Shown here piece after piece: positions 34,820-43,724 of a stretch of DNA of 64,000 nucleotides. The first letter of the stretch is position 1; each line of letters starts with the position of its first letter. A program made the position numbers and the translations under genes. Location of the stretch: positions 1,116,001 through 1,180,000 of the forward strand of contig NZ_SOCA01000001.1 of assembly GCF_004364345.1 (NCBI RefSeq), given 5' to 3'. The notes under the pieces are model-generated. The model was not told the origin of the DNA, ran no database searches, and saw only the letters and a list, made by a program, of their open reading frames with translations. The DNA is from Prosthecobacter fusiformis (GTDB taxonomy: Bacteria; Verrucomicrobiota; Verrucomicrobiia; Verrucomicrobiales; Verrucomicrobiaceae).

Positions 34820-35709
34820 ATGATCTCTTCGCACAAGGTGGCCTTTCGCTAGAGCGGCTTCGGACGTTCTGCCTGATCGTCGAGCACGGAGGCTTTACGA
34901 GAGCGGCCCGTGGTGATGCGGCAAAACAACCCCTTTACAGCCGTCAGCTCAAGGAGCTGGAATCGTTCTTTGGCACTGAACTCGTGCGGAGGTCAGGAAA
35001 ATCTTTTGCCCTGAATGATGAAGGCAGGCGGCTCTATGAGCTGGCACGGAGCTACTTCGGAGCATTGTCAGACTTCAAAAACGCCTGTTCCAACCGCTCC
35101 ATTCACATTCACCTTGGTGCTGGAGACAGCATCATCCAGTGGCACATCCTTCCAAAACTGGCGGACATCAGAAACGCACTACCCAACACGGTGCTCAAGC
35201 TTCTCAACCTACCGACGGAACAGATTGTGGACCGGGTTGCCTCTGGCGACCTAGACCTTGGAGTCGTTCGTCAAACCGCAGTGAAAGGTGATTTGAAGTC
35301 ACACGTTCTCGGCAAGTTGGAGTTTGCTCTTTTTGCCCCCATACGCTACGCCAACAACAACTGGGAATCGACTCTGAGAAGCTGTCCTTTGGTTTTGCTT
35401 GAAGGCTCAGGAGAGTTTCGGAAAGAGCTGGAGAAAGCCGCACTTAAGGAGCAATTCCAGCCACGAATCGAAGTAGAATGCGCTTCATTTCCTGCAGTGG
35501 CAACAGCAATGAAAAGCGCAGGTCTTGCAGGGATTCTTCCTCTTGCCGCCGCTGATGAGCTTGGAACTCGGAGCTTTGTTCGCCAAGAGGCATCCTGGCT
35601 GCAAAAGTTAGGAAGGCAGATGACACTGATTGCCAGTCGTCGTACTCTAACTCTGCGTCCTGACTTGGAAATGATTGCAAAAGAACTTGTAGGCCTGTTA
35701 CGAGCCTAG
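34816..35709 (+). CDS. LysR-family transcriptional regulator
   Basis: ATG 34816 (MDDLFAQGGLSLERLRTFCL) gives 297 residues. The helix-turn-helix is LIVEHGGFTRAARGDAAKQP, then LYSRQLKELESFFGTELVRR, a divergent LysR domain. The effector domain follows from about residue 90 (IHIHLGAGDSIIQWHILPKL) and includes DLDLGVVRQ. Earlier ATGs at 34795 and 34756 are possible but would add residues not usual in this family. The gene is divergent from the 1380-residue gene, with about 150 bases between starts, so it may control that system. The ligand cannot be judged. Confidence 0.85.
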   Translation: MDDLFAQGGLSLERLRTFCLIVEHGGFTRAARGDAAKQPLYSRQLKELESFFGTELVRRSGKSFALNDEGRRLYELARSYFGALSDFKNACSNRSIHIHLGAGDSIIQWHILPKLADIRNALPNTVLKLLNLPTEQIVDRVASGDLDLGVVRQTAVKGDLKSHVLGKLEFALFAPIRYANNNWESTLRSCPLVLLEGSGEFRKELEKAALKEQFQPRIEVECASFPAVATAMKSAGLAGILPLAAADELGTRSFVRQEASWLQKLGRQMTLIASRRTLTLRPDLEMIAKELVGLLRA

Positions 35710-36251
35710 TCCAGATCCCATTGTTGTACAATCACAATCCATGGACCACCCCCTCCCCCAAAATGACTCATTCTTCCCTAGCAGAGGGGGACTCTTAGGG
35801 GGGACTCGCTGCTTTTTGAGGCATGGAACCACCCTTAAATCCGTTGATTATCAACGGATTGAACGCTGAAACCTACCCCTTCAGGCCTTCCTGACGAACG
35901 AAGGGTTGAAGCCTTCGTGCGCAACTGTATGAACCTCTTCTAAACTGTTCACATCCAAGGATTTCCAAGGAAGAACATGCCGCCCAGACAGCCGCTCAGA
36001 TTATACCTACCCACTTTACTCGAAGACTGAAATGGACTGGAAATTACCCTTATACCACCCGGAGGGGGGGCAAATCGGGGGGGGGGGGAAATTCATGGTG
36101 GGCGAAAGAGTTCCTAAATCTACATTGCGCAGTGGATTCAAAGTGACTCATTCCCCTTTGGCAGGGGGACTCCTCGGGGGAACCTTGTGTTTTTTGTGGG
36201 GATGGCCACCCTCTCAACATGTTGATTATCAACATCTTAAGTTGCCGGAAA
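35710..36251. other. Intergenic region with duplicated accC 3' end
   Basis: No gene is present. The region holds two imperfect copies of one segment (35764-35907 and 36144-36286, listed separately) and, between them, G-rich sequence with a run of seven G at 36064-36070 and twelve G at 36077-36088. The short open frames across this area have no family features. It separates the LysR gene from accC. Confidence 0.7.
35764..35907. repeat. Direct repeat copy 1, carrying a decayed accC 3' end
   Basis: This segment matches 36144-36286 along its length. Shared blocks are TGACTCATTC, a G-rich run with GGGGGACTC, GTTGATTATCAAC and the CTTCA-GCCTTC block. Read on the minus strand, its end codes QPFVRQEGLKG and a stop, close to the true accC terminus [10 protein letters not shown]. 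It contains a 10-base inverted repeat with a TTA spacer (35838-35860), AATCCGTTGA/TCAACGGATT. Confidence 0.75.
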
Positions 36252-36286
36252 TCAGCCCTTCAAGCCTTCTTGCCGAAGAAAGTTTT
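36144..36286. repeat. Direct repeat copy 2, at the functional accC 3' end
   Basis: This is the second copy. It overlaps the last eleven or so codons of accC and its downstream sequence. It has ATGTTGA-TTA-TCAACAT, the counterpart of the inverted repeat in copy 1. The hairpin may end accC transcription, although no long T run follows. Confidence 0.7.
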
Positions 36287-37613
36287 CGACCCAGGTGATG
36301 TCGTATTGGCCGTTTTGGAAATCGCTGGTGGTGAGGACTTTGCTTTGGAGGGGGATCGTCGTTTTGATGCCTTCGACGACGAATTCACCGAGGGCGCGGC
36401 GCATGCGGCGGATGGCGATCTCGCGGGTGGCACCAGTGACGATGAGCTTGGCGATCATCGAATCATAATAAGGGGGTACTTCGTAGCCGGAGTATACGTG
36501 GCTGTCCACGCGGACGCCGCGGCCACCGGAGGTATACCACAGATTGATCTTGCCAGGGCTGGGGGCGAAGTTGCGGAAGGGGTCTTCGGCATTGATGCGG
36601 CACTCGATGGAGTGACCGCGAGGGACGGCATTGAGCACGTGCTCGCTCAAGGGCAGGCCGGCGGCGATGCGGATCTGTTCCTTGATGAGGTCGCAACCGT
36701 ATACTTCTTCGGTGATGGGATGCTCCACCTGAATACGGGTATTCATTTCCATGAAGTAGAAGTCTTCACGGTTGTTATCGACGAGGAATTCGATGGTGCC
36801 GCAGTTTTCGTAACCGATCTCTTTGCAGATGCGGACGGTGGCATCGCCCATTTTCTTGCGAAGGGCCTCGGTCATCTTGGGGCTGGGGCACTCCTCAATG
36901 ATCTTCTGGTTACGGCGCTGCATGGAGCAATCGCGTTCACCGAGGTGGACGACGTTGCCCTGGCTGTCGGCGACGATCTGGAACTCGATGTGATGGGGTT
37001 TTTCGACCAGCTTTTCCATGTACATGGAGCCGTCGCCGAAGCATTTGAGGGCTTCCATGGAGGCGGCCTGGAAGCTGGAGATGAGGGTGGCCTCATTGAG
37101 GACAGGACGCATGCCGCGGCCACCACCACCGGCGCTGGCCTTGATGATGACGGGGTAACCGATCTTGCGTGCCCACATGAGAGCTTCTTCCTCGTTATGA
37201 ATGAGGCCGTCTGAACCGGGGGTGACGGGGACGCCAGCAGCGCGTGCAGTGGCACGGGCGACGTTTTTATCTCCCATCATGGAGATGACGCGGGAGCTGG
37301 GGCCGATGAACTTGATTTTGCACTGCTCGCAAACGTCGGCGAATTCAGCTTTCTCAGAAAGGAATCCGTAGCCGGGATGGATGGCATCGACGTTGGCGAT
37401 CTCCGCAGCGCTGATGATGCGGCTGATCTTCAAGTAACTCTCGCTGCTGGGGCCGGGGCCGATGCAGATGGCTTCATCGGCCAGGTGGACGTGCATGGAA
37501 TCCACATCCGCCTCAGAATATACGGCGACAGTTTTGACATCGAGCTCTTTGCAGGCGCGGATGATGCGGACGGCGATCTCACCACGGTTGGCGACGAGGA
37601 CTTTTCGAAACAT
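36252..37613 (-). CDS. accC: Biotin carboxylase subunit of acetyl-CoA carboxylase
   Basis: The 453-residue protein is full length and starts [20 protein letters not shown]. It has the ATP-grasp glycine-rich loop [12 protein letters not shown], the catalytic-site segment [20 protein letters not shown] and the C-terminal [12 protein letters not shown]. It carboxylates the biotin on AccB with ATP and bicarbonate at the start of fatty-acid synthesis. It follows accB on the minus strand by about 110 bases. Its 3' end and downstream sequence are duplicated at 35764-35907. Confidence 0.96.
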   Translation of the reverse strand: MFRKVLVANRGEIAVRIIRACKELDVKTVAVYSEADVDSMHVHLADEAICIGPGPSSESYLKISRIISAAEIANVDAIHPGYGFLSEKAEFADVCEQCKIKFIGPSSRVISMMGDKNVARATARAAGVPVTPGSDGLIHNEEEALMWARKIGYPVIIKASAGGGGRGMRPVLNEATLISSFQAASMEALKCFGDGSMYMEKLVEKPHHIEFQIVADSQGNVVHLGERDCSMQRRNQKIIEECPSPKMTEALRKKMGDATVRICKEIGYENCGTIEFLVDNNREDFYFMEMNTRIQVEHPITEEVYGCDLIKEQIRIAAGLPLSEHVLNAVPRGHSIECRINAEDPFRNFAPSPGKINLWYTSGGRGVRVDSHVYSGYEVPPYYDSMIAKLIVTGATREIAIRRMRRALGEFVVEGIKTTIPLQSKVLTTSDFQNGQYDITWVENFLRQEGLKG

Positions 37614-37724
37614 GAGGACGGGAGAGGGAGTTGGCGAATCTTGACGGTTATGACGTTTGGCCTCCTGGGCTGGCTGACACCTCTATGGGGGTCAAAACAG
37701 CCGAGGATGCGCTGGCGACCTGCC

Positions 37725-38252
37725 TTAAGCTTTGAGCTCAAAGAGGGGCTGGCCGTATTGGACGGGCTTACCGTCTTCGACCAGGACGCGGGCGATGGTG
37801 CCGCGGATCTCGGCTTTGATTTCGTTCATCACCTTCATGGCCTCGATGATGCAGACATTGGAATTTTCGTCCACGGAATCACCGATGCTGGCAAAGGCTT
37901 TTTCACCGGGGGCGGCGGAGCGGTAGAAGGTTCCGACCATCGGGCTATTGATGGTGGGACCGGCTGGCTCAGAAACGGCGGAAGGAGCGGCTGCAGCAGC
38001 CGGGGCACCAGCGCTCAGGGCCACGGGCGCAGCGGCCATGGAAACAGGTGCGGCGGCGGATGCCATGGGCAGATGCCGGAGCAGTTCTTTAGCGGCCTGG
38101 AAGTCAGAGCCGCGGCGCAGCTCCACTTTAGAGCCTTGATTTTCAAAGTGAAAATAGCTGAGGTCGTTTTCGGCCATCAGGGTCACGATCTGTTTGATCT
38201 GCTTTAGGTCCAAAGCTGTGGCCTCCTTGTCGTTTGATTTTGTTTCGTCCAT
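37725..38252 (-). CDS. accB: Biotin carboxyl carrier protein of acetyl-CoA carboxylase
   Basis: The 175-residue protein has an N-terminal helical part (LKQIKQIVTLMAENDLSYFH), an Ala/Pro-rich linker (about residues 65-95) and the biotinyl domain. The domain shows PMVGTFYRSAAPGEKAFASIGD and EAMKVMNEI, with Lys140 as the biotin site. It carries carboxybiotin between AccC and the carboxyltransferase. The gene is first in the accB-accC pair, the usual order. Confidence 0.95.
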   Translation of the reverse strand: MDETKSNDKEATALDLKQIKQIVTLMAENDLSYFHFENQGSKVELRRGSDFQAAKELLRHLPMASAAAPVSMAAAPVALSAGAPAAAAAPSAVSEPAGPTINSPMVGTFYRSAAPGEKAFASIGDSVDENSNVCIIEAMKVMNEIKAEIRGTIARVLVEDGKPVQYGQPLFELKA

Positions 38253-38329
38253 TTCCGGGATATGGGTACTGTTAGCGGAGTCGAGGTTAGCGCCGATGAC
38301 TGCCGTGGCAAGAATAAAGAAACAACCTG

Positions 38330-39712
38330 TTAAGGACGGCGACGTGGACCTTTTTTATCCGACGGGCGCTTTCCTGCGGCACGCGGAGGGCGGCTGGAGG
38401 AGTCACGGGGGCCACGGGACTTGCCTGCGCTGCGTCCTGAGCCACCACTGGAGCGCGGTTTGCGGTCGTCATCCGGGCGCTTGCTGCTGCGTGAGCGGGG
38501 AGCTGCGTCATCGCCTGAGGAGCGAGAACGCGGGCTGCGAGGGCGGTCTTCACCACCGAAAGAGGGGCGCGAGCGCGGAGCCTCATCATCGCCCGTGGAG
38601 CGGGAGCGAGGGCCACGAGGGCGATCTTCGCTGCCGAAGGAGGGACGTGAGCGAGGACCACCACGGGGGCGATCATCCCCATCAGAAGCACGGGAGCGGG
38701 GAGTCCGAGGGCGATCTTCGCTGTCCGAAGTGCGGCCGCGAGGGGTGCGGGGACGGTCGTCACTACCGAATGAAGGGCGGGCACGGGGGCCACGGGGACG
38801 GTCTTCGCCGCCAGTGGAGCGACCACGCGGTGTGCGCGGACGGTCTTCGCTATCCGAAGTACGGCTGCGTGGTGTGCGGGGGCGCTCTTCACGGGAGGAG
38901 GTGCGGGCACGAGGGCCGCGGGAACCAGGACCGGTCCGGCGGACTGGCCGGGCGTCTTCATCACCCGCATCGCTAGGGGCGGGAGCGGTTTTGGCTACCT
39001 TAGGTGGTCGGCCAGTGGCTCCATCTTTGGAGAAAAAGCGCTCGACCTCGACTTCGGTGAGCTGTTTCCAGCCGCCTTTTTGCAGGCCTTTGAGTTCCAA
39101 CCAGCCGATGCGGGTGCGGGTGAGGCGCTCGACTTCAAAGCCGAGCTGGTAAAACATAAGGCGGATCTGGCGCTTGAGGCCCTGCTTGAGGACGACATGC
39201 GCGCGGTATTCGGTGATCATCCAGGCGCGCTCGCACTTGGCGTGGCCTTCTTCGGTGAGCATGCCTTTGACCAACTTGGCCATGGTGGCCTGGTCCATGG
39301 GCTGGTCCACGATGACCTCGTATTCCTTTTCAGCACCCATGCTGGGGTGGATGAGGCGGTGGGAAAGTTCCCCCCGGTTGGTCATGAGCAGGAGGCCTTC
39401 GCTGTCTTTATCCAGACGACCCACGTGGTGGAGCGTCTGAAACTGCTTGGGCAGGAGCGAATAGATCGTCATGCGATCCCGCTCATCGCTGCGGCTGCAA
39501 ATGTAGCCGCGCGGTTTGTTGAGGGCAATGACCACACCGCTCTCGGCCTTGACGGGCTTGCCGTCGGCGATGATGCGATCCTCATCGGATACCTGGGTGG
39601 CCAGGTCTTTGATCACATGTCCATTGATGGAGACGCGACCTTCTTGGATGAGTACTTCGCAACCACGGCGGGAGCCGAGGCCGCACAGGCTGAGATAACG
39701 GTTGAGGCGCAC
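38330..39712 (-). CDS. RsuA/RluB-family pseudouridine synthase with long repetitive tail
   Basis: Residues 1-235 are a complete RsuA/RluB-type enzyme: an S4 RNA-binding domain (MRLNRYLSLCGLGSRRGCEV), then the catalytic motif HHVGRLDKDSEGLLLMTNRG with its Asp, and KQGLKRQIRLMFYQLGFEVERL. It isomerises a uridine in rRNA. From about residue 240 to 460 follows an unusual tail built of imperfect repeats such as EDRPRTPRGRTSDS and SFGSEDRPRGPRSR, rich in Arg, Ser, Pro and Asp. It is likely disordered and binds RNA. The usual enzyme ends with a far shorter tail. The gene starts 29 bases after the small basic protein gene. Confidence 0.88.
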   Translation of the reverse strand: MRLNRYLSLCGLGSRRGCEVLIQEGRVSINGHVIKDLATQVSDEDRIIADGKPVKAESGVVIALNKPRGYICSRSDERDRMTIYSLLPKQFQTLHHVGRLDKDSEGLLLMTNRGELSHRLIHPSMGAEKEYEVIVDQPMDQATMAKLVKGMLTEEGHAKCERAWMITEYRAHVVLKQGLKRQIRLMFYQLGFEVERLTRTRIGWLELKGLQKGGWKQLTEVEVERFFSKDGATGRPPKVAKTAPAPSDAGDEDARPVRRTGPGSRGPRARTSSREERPRTPRSRTSDSEDRPRTPRGRSTGGEDRPRGPRARPSFGSDDRPRTPRGRTSDSEDRPRTPRSRASDGDDRPRGGPRSRPSFGSEDRPRGPRSRSTGDDEAPRSRPSFGGEDRPRSPRSRSSGDDAAPRSRSSKRPDDDRKPRSSGGSGRSAGKSRGPRDSSSRPPRAAGKRPSDKKGPRRRP

Positions 39713-39741
39713 GGTGGGAGGCGGGGATTAACCCGCGCAGA

Positions 39742-39894
39742 CTATTCGGATTTGGTCTTCGGCAGGCTGGTCGGCAGGCGACCTTCCTTCCACTGACCGC
39801 GGGCCTTCATGAGCTTGATGCGCTCACCACGCTTAAGGACACTGCGCTTGGTACCAACGGAACCGGCGGTTTTGAGGCTGCGATGCTGAGACAT
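39742..39894 (-). CDS. Small basic protein of the PVC group
   Basis: This 50-residue frame runs from ATG 39894 to TAG 39742 and begins MSQHRSLKTAGSVGTKRSVL, followed by KRGERIKLM and KEGRLPTSLPKTK. It matches the short, very basic protein family (TIGR04137-like) known from Chlamydiae and Verrucomicrobia, for which an RNA- or ribosome-linked role is suspected. It sits 29 bases before the pseudouridine synthase gene on the same strand, which suits an RNA-related job. Confidence 0.8.
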   Translation of the reverse strand: MSQHRSLKTAGSVGTKRSVLKRGERIKLMKARGQWKEGRLPTSLPKTKSE

Positions 39895-40482
39895 GGTAAG
39901 AAAAGAAGGTTCGGGGTTAAGAAAAAGGGTTTTGAGGATAGGCGAGTCTGCGGAGTGCGCAAGAGGTTTGTTGATGGGAGGAAAACGAATGAGGCTGCGG
40001 ACGGGGACGGAGGACGGAACTGGGTAAAAAAATTCGGGGTAGAAAGATTTTTCTTTGGGTTTGGGGGGGCGGTTCGTCGCGGATGGGGATTTGGGGAGAA
40101 TTTGATTTTATCCCCATTTGGGGATTTGAGGGGTAAAAGCGTTGGCGATCAAAGGATTGCCGTGGGGATTTGCTTCCCCATCCCTTCCCCACAGGGTTCC
40201 CCATGGGGAGGTGCGGGGGAAAGAAGTGGGGGCATGGGGGGGTGGCCAGGGAGGTAACCGAGCGGCTGTAAGATTTGGTCGCTAGCATTCGGTGGATGTT
40301 TTATAGTATGCTGCGGATGGCTGATTTTGCAAGGGGGGCTGATCGGGAGAATGGGATGAGGGCGTTCTTTTGGCCCGGGTATTCCCAAAGCCCCACGCCT
40401 TGGCAGGCGCAGCTAAGGGGAAATGCATCCAGTCTTGACCAGTGGGGTGTTGACAGCCAAGCCTGGGCGGCCTGATTGAATT
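39895..40482. other. Intergenic region upstream of mutS
   Basis: No credible gene is seen; the 124-residue plus-strand frame is low-complexity and G-rich. The region has G tracts, the palindromic CCCCATTTGGGG at 40112-40123 (reverse complement of the one at 641-652), TTCCCCATGGGGAG at 40198-40211 and a short copy of the palindromic repeat at 40383-40415. Promoters for both mutS and the small basic protein operon must lie here. Confidence 0.6.
40383..40415. repeat. Short copy of the CACGCC..GGCG palindromic repeat
   Basis: The sequence TCCCAAAGCCCCACGCCTTG followed by GCAGGCGCAGCTA matches the core of the repeat at 62596-62688 and 63880-63926 (CCCAAACCCCCACGCCCTGG and so on). It keeps the small hairpin with CGCCTTGGCAGGCG but not the second palindrome. 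It lies about 70 bases before the mutS start. Confidence 0.55.
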
Positions 40483-42990
40483 ATGTCTGACGCCAGCGCC
40501 ACTCCTATGATGAAGCAGTACCTCGCCATCCGGCGGGAGCTGCCGGAGGACGTGCTGCTGTTCTTCCGGCTGGGGGATTTTTATGAGCTGTTCTTTGAGG
40601 ATGCGAAGACGGCGGCTCCGCTGCTGAATGTCTCGCTCACGAAAAGGAACGGGGTGCCGATGTGCGGGGTGCCACATCATGCGTCCACGGGGTACATCGC
40701 GAAGCTGATCAAGGCGGGCAAAAGGGTGGCCATCGCGGAGCAGACCTCCGAGCCGACTCCGGGGAAGATTGTGGAGCGGGCGGTCTCGCAGATCCTGAGT
40801 GCGGGGACGGTGAATGATCTGAACCTTTTGGAATCCAACCGGGCGAACTATCTGGCGGCGGTGTTTCGTGCGGGGAAAAAGCTGGGCCTGGCCTATGTGG
40901 ACCTGACGACGGGGGAATTCGAGGTGGCGGAATTTAAGGAGCCGGTGGATCTGGTGGATGAGCTGGAGCGCATCCAGGCGAGCGAGCTGCTGCACAGTGA
41001 TGAGCAGCGGGATTTGATCGAGGCGCTGGGGAGTCCGGCATATGCGCTGGGGGTGGAGGGTTACCTTTTCCTGGAGGATCAGGCGGATCATGCGCTGACA
41101 CAGCATTTTAAGGTGAAGTCGCTGGATGGCTTTGGCTGCCAGGGGCTGACGGCGGCGCTTTGTGCGGCGGGGTGCATCCTGCAGTATTTGCAATTCCAAC
41201 TCCGGCGGAATGTGGATCACATCCAGCGGCTGCGGGTGGCGCAGACGAGTGATTTTGTGCTGATCGATGCGGCGAGCCAGAGCCATCTGGAACTGGTGAC
41301 GGCACGGGGCGGGGCGCAGCACACGCTGCTGAGTGCTCTGGACCGGACGTGCACACCGATGGGCGGGCGCAAGCTGCGGCATTGGGTGCTGCATCCGCTA
41401 CGGGATCTGGACCAGCTGACGGACCGGCAGGATATGATCGCGGGCCTGCTGGCGGAGCCGCTTTTGTTAGGCCAACTGCGCACTCTTTTAAAGGAGGTGC
41501 GGGATTTGGAGCGGACGAGCAGTCGGCTGAGCCAGGGCAGTGGCAATGGGCGTGATCTGCTGGCGATGGCGACCTCCCTAGAGGTGGTGCCGTCTTTAAA
41601 AATGGCGATGGAAGAGGCGCGGAATTCCGGGTTTGAGCGGCTGCTGGCTCATCTGCATGACCTGTCCGCGCTGGCGGCGGAGATCCAGGCGGCGATCGTG
41701 GATGAACCGCCGATGCAGATCAAGGAAGGCGGGGTTTTCCGGCCGGGCTATCTGACGGAGCTGGATGAGCTGCGCGATGCTTCAACGTTAGGCCGCCAGT
41801 GGATCGCAGATCTGCAAAATCGTGAGATTGAGCGTACAGGGATCAAGAGTCTGAAGATCAAGTATAACGCCGTGTTTGGTTATTTTATCGAGATCACCAA
41901 GGCGAATGTGGGCGCGGTGCCAGCGGACTATCATCGCAAGCAGACGACGGTGAATGGCGAGCGCTACATCACGGATGAACTGAAGCGGATGGAGGACAAG
42001 ATTCTGGGCTCCGAGGAGCGCAGCAAGGCGCTGGAGTATGAGGAATTTGTGGGCCTGCGCGGCAAGGTGCTGACGCACCTGGCAGAGATCCAGGAAACGG
42101 CGGGTGTGCTGGCGGTGCTGGATTCTCTGTGCTCCCTGGCGGAGACGGCGCGGCTGTTTAACTACACCCGCCCGGTGCTGAATGATACACGGCATCTTTT
42201 CATCCGCGATGGACGGCATCCGGTGCTGGATCAGAACCTGACCAGTGGCGAGCGTTTCGTGCCTAACGATGTGACGCTGGAGCCGGAGGAAAGCCGGCTG
42301 ATCTTGATCACGGGTCCGAACATGGCTGGCAAGAGCACGTATCTGCGCCAGACGGCGCTGCTGACGCTGATGGCTCAGATCGGCAGCTACCTGCCGGTGA
42401 CGAGTGCGGAGATCGGTCTGGTGGACCGCATTTTTACCCGCATCGGGGCCAGTGATGATCTGGCGCGCGGGCAGTCCACCTTCATGGTGGAGATGAACGA
42501 GACGGCGCTGATTTTAAACAATGCCACGGAGCGGAGTCTGGTGATCCTGGATGAGATTGGTCGTGGCACGAGCACGTTTGATGGGCTGAGCATTGCCTGG
42601 AGCGTGGCGGAGCATCTGCATGATCACATCGGCGCACGGGCACTTTTTGCGACGCATTACCATGAGATCACGGCCCTGGCACAGAGCCGCAGCGCGGTGA
42701 AGAATTACAACGTGGCGGTGAAGGAATGGAACCAGCAGATCATCTTCCTGCGCAAGATCCTGCCGGGCTGTGCTGAGAAGAGCTATGGCATCCAGGTAGC
42801 GCGGCTGGCGGGTCTGCCGGAGAATGTCATCGAGCGGGCCAAGGAGGTGCTGGCGCAACTGGAAGCCGGGCATCAACCGGCGGAAAGCGTGACCGAGGTG
42901 CCGGTGCCGACCAGCGTGCCCGCGAAGGTGAAGAAGGCAACGAGAGTGGCGCGGGGTGAGGATGCGGGGCAGATGGTGTTGTTTGGGTGA
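40483..42990 (+). CDS. mutS: DNA mismatch repair protein MutS
   Basis: The 835-residue protein is full length. The mismatch-recognition domain has FFRLGDFYELFFEDAKTAAP with the Phe-x-Glu motif. The ATPase domain carries Walker A GPNMAGKST (about residues 611-619) and Walker B LVILDEIGRGTSTFDGLSIAW. The last residues, DAGQMVLFG, follow the MutS C-terminal pattern. It recognises mispaired bases and starts repair with MutL. It stands alone with a long upstream region, and a decayed IS200-like gene follows. Confidence 0.97.
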   Translation: MSDASATPMMKQYLAIRRELPEDVLLFFRLGDFYELFFEDAKTAAPLLNVSLTKRNGVPMCGVPHHASTGYIAKLIKAGKRVAIAEQTSEPTPGKIVERAVSQILSAGTVNDLNLLESNRANYLAAVFRAGKKLGLAYVDLTTGEFEVAEFKEPVDLVDELERIQASELLHSDEQRDLIEALGSPAYALGVEGYLFLEDQADHALTQHFKVKSLDGFGCQGLTAALCAAGCILQYLQFQLRRNVDHIQRLRVAQTSDFVLIDAASQSHLELVTARGGAQHTLLSALDRTCTPMGGRKLRHWVLHPLRDLDQLTDRQDMIAGLLAEPLLLGQLRTLLKEVRDLERTSSRLSQGSGNGRDLLAMATSLEVVPSLKMAMEEARNSGFERLLAHLHDLSALAAEIQAAIVDEPPMQIKEGGVFRPGYLTELDELRDASTLGRQWIADLQNREIERTGIKSLKIKYNAVFGYFIEITKANVGAVPADYHRKQTTVNGERYITDELKRMEDKILGSEERSKALEYEEFVGLRGKVLTHLAEIQETAGVLAVLDSLCSLAETARLFNYTRPVLNDTRHLFIRDGRHPVLDQNLTSGERFVPNDVTLEPEESRLILITGPNMAGKSTYLRQTALLTLMAQIGSYLPVTSAEIGLVDRIFTRIGASDDLARGQSTFMVEMNETALILNNATERSLVILDEIGRGTSTFDGLSIAWSVAEHLHDHIGARALFATHYHEITALAQSRSAVKNYNVAVKEWNQQIIFLRKILPGCAEKSYGIQVARLAGLPENVIERAKEVLAQLEAGHQPAESVTEVPVPTSVPAKVKKATRVARGEDAGQMVLFG

Positions 42991-42998
42991 TCGCGCTT

Positions 42999-43218
42999 TC
43001 AGAGAATTTTAAATCCCGCAGAGCATATGGACTCAAGACGGCTGATCTCCTTGACGAGGTCTGAAAGGGTCACGCTTGGATGCAGGCTGATCAACATGTG
43101 CAGATGGTCTTCAACACCACCGATCCGGTAAAGGTGGCATTGGCGGTTTTGCAGCTAGCCCCAGATGAAACGAAACAAGTCGCCGCGGCGAGCTTGATCT
43201 AGAACCCGTTCATTGCTT
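42999..43218 (-). pseudogene. Decayed IS200-like (Y1/HUH) transposase fragment
   Basis: Read on the minus strand, the sequence codes RRGDLFRFIWG, then an in-frame TAG, then LQNRQCHLYRIGGVEDHLHM and further LISLHPSVTLSDLVKEISRL before TGA 42999-43001. This is the middle of the Y1 transposase family, in which DHLHM supplies the metal-binding His-x-His. The start, the catalytic Tyr and the C-terminus are missing. The relatives include REP-associated transposases, which spread short palindromic repeats. Confidence 0.75.
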
Positions 43219-43232
43219 AGATCTCCCCATTT

Positions 43233-43724
43233 TCACAGCAACGATGCCGGTTTTGCCTTTGCGCGTTCATACCCTTCATCCACGAGCAGCCCGGGTGAAC
43301 GCGTGGCAGCGACGGCGAGTTCGTCACAGCGGTTGTTGCCGGCATTAGAGGCGTGGCCTTTGACCCAACGAATGGTGACGCGATGTTTTTCCAGGGCTTT
43401 GAGGGCGCGGTCCCAGAGGTCGGCATTCACGGCGGGTTGCTTGTCAGCCTTGATCCAGCCGCGGGATTTCCAGGCCTTGGCCCAGCCTTTTTCGACGGTG
43501 TCCACGACGTATTTGGAATCGGAAAACAGGGTGACTACACATGGCCGGTTGAGCAGTTCCAGCCCCTTGATCAGGGCCATCAGCTCCATGCGGTTGTTGG
43601 TGGTCTTGCGGTAGCCTTCGGAGAGTTCCTTGGTGTGCTGGCCAGCCTGCAACAGCACGCCGTAGCCGCCTGGGCCCGGATTGCCGCTGCATGCGCCATC
43701 TGTGTAGATTGTGACGGAGGTCAT
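43233..43724 (-). CDS. rnhA: Ribonuclease HI
   Basis: The 163-residue protein has the four acidic residues of the RNase H active site: Asp9 (YTDGACSGNPGPGGYG), Glu47 (NNRMELMAL), Asp69 (LFSDSKYVVD) and Asp134 (NNRCDELA). It degrades RNA in RNA-DNA hybrids. The start overlaps the stop of the PIN-domain toxin gene by four bases (ATGA, 43721-43724), so it is the last gene of the ribD operon. That is an odd place for a replication and repair enzyme. Confidence 0.95.
   Translation of the reverse strand: MTSVTIYTDGACSGNPGPGGYGVLLQAGQHTKELSEGYRKTTNNRMELMALIKGLELLNRPCVVTLFSDSKYVVDTVEKGWAKAWKSRGWIKADKQPAVNADLWDRALKALEKHRVTIRWVKGHASNAGNNRCDELAVAATRSPGLLVDEGYERAKAKPASLL

Noticed and set aside
36032-36298. 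An 88-codon plus-strand gene
   Set aside because: It crosses the twelve-G tract and the repeat copy, has no family similarity, and its end overlaps accC.
36219-37214. 331-codon open frame on the plus strand
   Set aside because: It is the complement of accC, with Asp/Gly/Ala-rich low complexity and no recognised domain.
38421-39152. 243-codon Arg/Ser-rich open frame on the plus strand
   Set aside because: It arises from the repetitive tail of the pseudouridine synthase read on the other strand.
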